This document shows, piece by piece, positions 59,577 to 59,931 of a stretch of DNA of 59,931 nucleotides (its first letter is position 1; each line of letters opens with the position of its first letter). This stretch comes from Coemansia sp. RSA 922 (taxonomy: Eukaryota > Kickxellomycota > Kickxellomycetes > Kickxellales > Kickxellaceae). The DNA is taken from NCBI GenBank assembly GCA_027577415.1, contig JANBQS010000022.1:1-59931 (forward strand). Direction: 5' to 3'. The position numbers and the translations under genes are program-made. The notes beneath the pieces are model-generated. The model did not search any database, was not told the origin of the DNA, and saw only the letters and a list, made by a program, of their open reading frames with translations.

Positions 59577-59931
59577 ACCTCACTCACAAAGCCTTTCTTC
59601 ACAATCCTCAAGCGACCAGGCCAAGGCTGAATGAACCAAACAAACTGATGCAGCTCCACATATCGCTTAATGATATGCCTGGAGAATGGTTCACTAAGCT
59701 GGCAGTAGAGGTGGTGTAATAAATACAGCCCTTTTAGAAAAAATCATGTTACGTATATAAAGCCCAGCTCTCCCACCCCTCTTCCAATTTCCTTCCTTTG
59801 CTTTGTTTTTTTTTTGTTGCAAACTTCATTTCTTGTTCGCTTTAAAAGTACCCCTCTCTCTTGTTTAGCTCACTCACGACACACACGCACACACCACATC
59901 TTTTGTATTATTTCCTAACATTTTCTTCTCG
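59577..59931 (+). promoter_or_regulatory. Promoter of a gene beyond the right edge
   Basis: TATATAAA (59754-59761) is followed by a pyrimidine-rich leader with CTTTCCTTTGC-like runs, T9 and CTCTCTCTTG. No ATG that opens a long frame is reached before the window ends. This is the same layout as the TATA-plus-T/C-leader promoters elsewhere in the window. Confidence 0.5.

Noticed and set aside
1..59931. Bacterial features such as operons, CRISPR arrays or Shine-Dalgarno sites
   Set aside because: None is present. Introns, TATA-type promoters and eukaryote-only genes show nuclear fungal DNA.

Overview
The window looks like nuclear DNA of a fungus. Short spliceosomal introns with GTAAGT- or GTAAGA-type donors, TATA boxes, pyrimidine-rich leaders and monocistronic genes on both strands rule out a prokaryote. 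The housekeeping set includes SNU13, mitochondrial HSP78 and MRH4, CENP-C/Mif2, a USP7/Ubp15 deubiquitinase, an R3H-SUZ protein, TMEM14 and a 2-hydroxyacid oxidase. A full-length FANCD2, a FunK1-type kinase and an AAA-ATPase-like/PD-(D/E)XK protein together suggest an early-diverging lineage (Zoopagomycota such as Kickxellomycotina, or Mucoromycota) rather than yeast or a typical ascomycete. That placement is inference.

Layout. 0-4 kb: a partial Ser-rich gene and an alpha-arrestin. 3.9-5.5 kb: two paralogous small genes (family A). 6.6-12.6 kb: a UBOX5/RNF37-like U-box protein, a LisH-CTLH-CRA protein, a BED zinc finger fused to an arsenite-methyltransferase-like domain that lacks key cysteines, and a small secreted protein. 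12.8-19.7 kb: SNU13 and two convergent GDSL esterase paralogues that flank the AAA-ATPase-like/nuclease gene. 20.5-28.2 kb: HSP78 and USP7 share a divergent promoter, followed by TMEM14. 28.3-34 kb: a gene-sparse tract with two tandem duplicates of family B, two of family C, and degenerate repeats. 34.2-42.1 kb: R3H-SUZ protein, hydroxyacid oxidase, MRH4 helicase and the FunK1 kinase. 42.1-49.8 kb: AT-rich accessory DNA with gene remnants, a possible third family B member and two close family C-like paralogues. 49.9-57.1 kb: CENP-C and FANCD2, divergent around a short promoter that holds a MluI cell-cycle box. 57.3-59.9 kb: a Cys-rich secreted protein, a frameshifted secreted-protein remnant, and the promoter of a gene beyond the right edge.

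The parts with known biology cover protein quality control (HSP78, USP7, U-box, CTLH, arrestin), chromosome maintenance (CENP-C, FANCD2), RNA processing (SNU13, MRH4, R3H-SUZ) and secretion (GDSL esterases and small secreted proteins). The least explained part is the set of at least nine small, leaderless, unrecognised proteins in three clusters. They sit in AT-rich, repeat-bearing DNA, and the clearest pairs have duplicated together with their core promoters (TATAAAA or ATTTAAGA, about 85-130 bp before the ATG). The BED-methyltransferase fusion is the most unusual single protein. Assignments rest on reading motifs by eye; no database search was possible.
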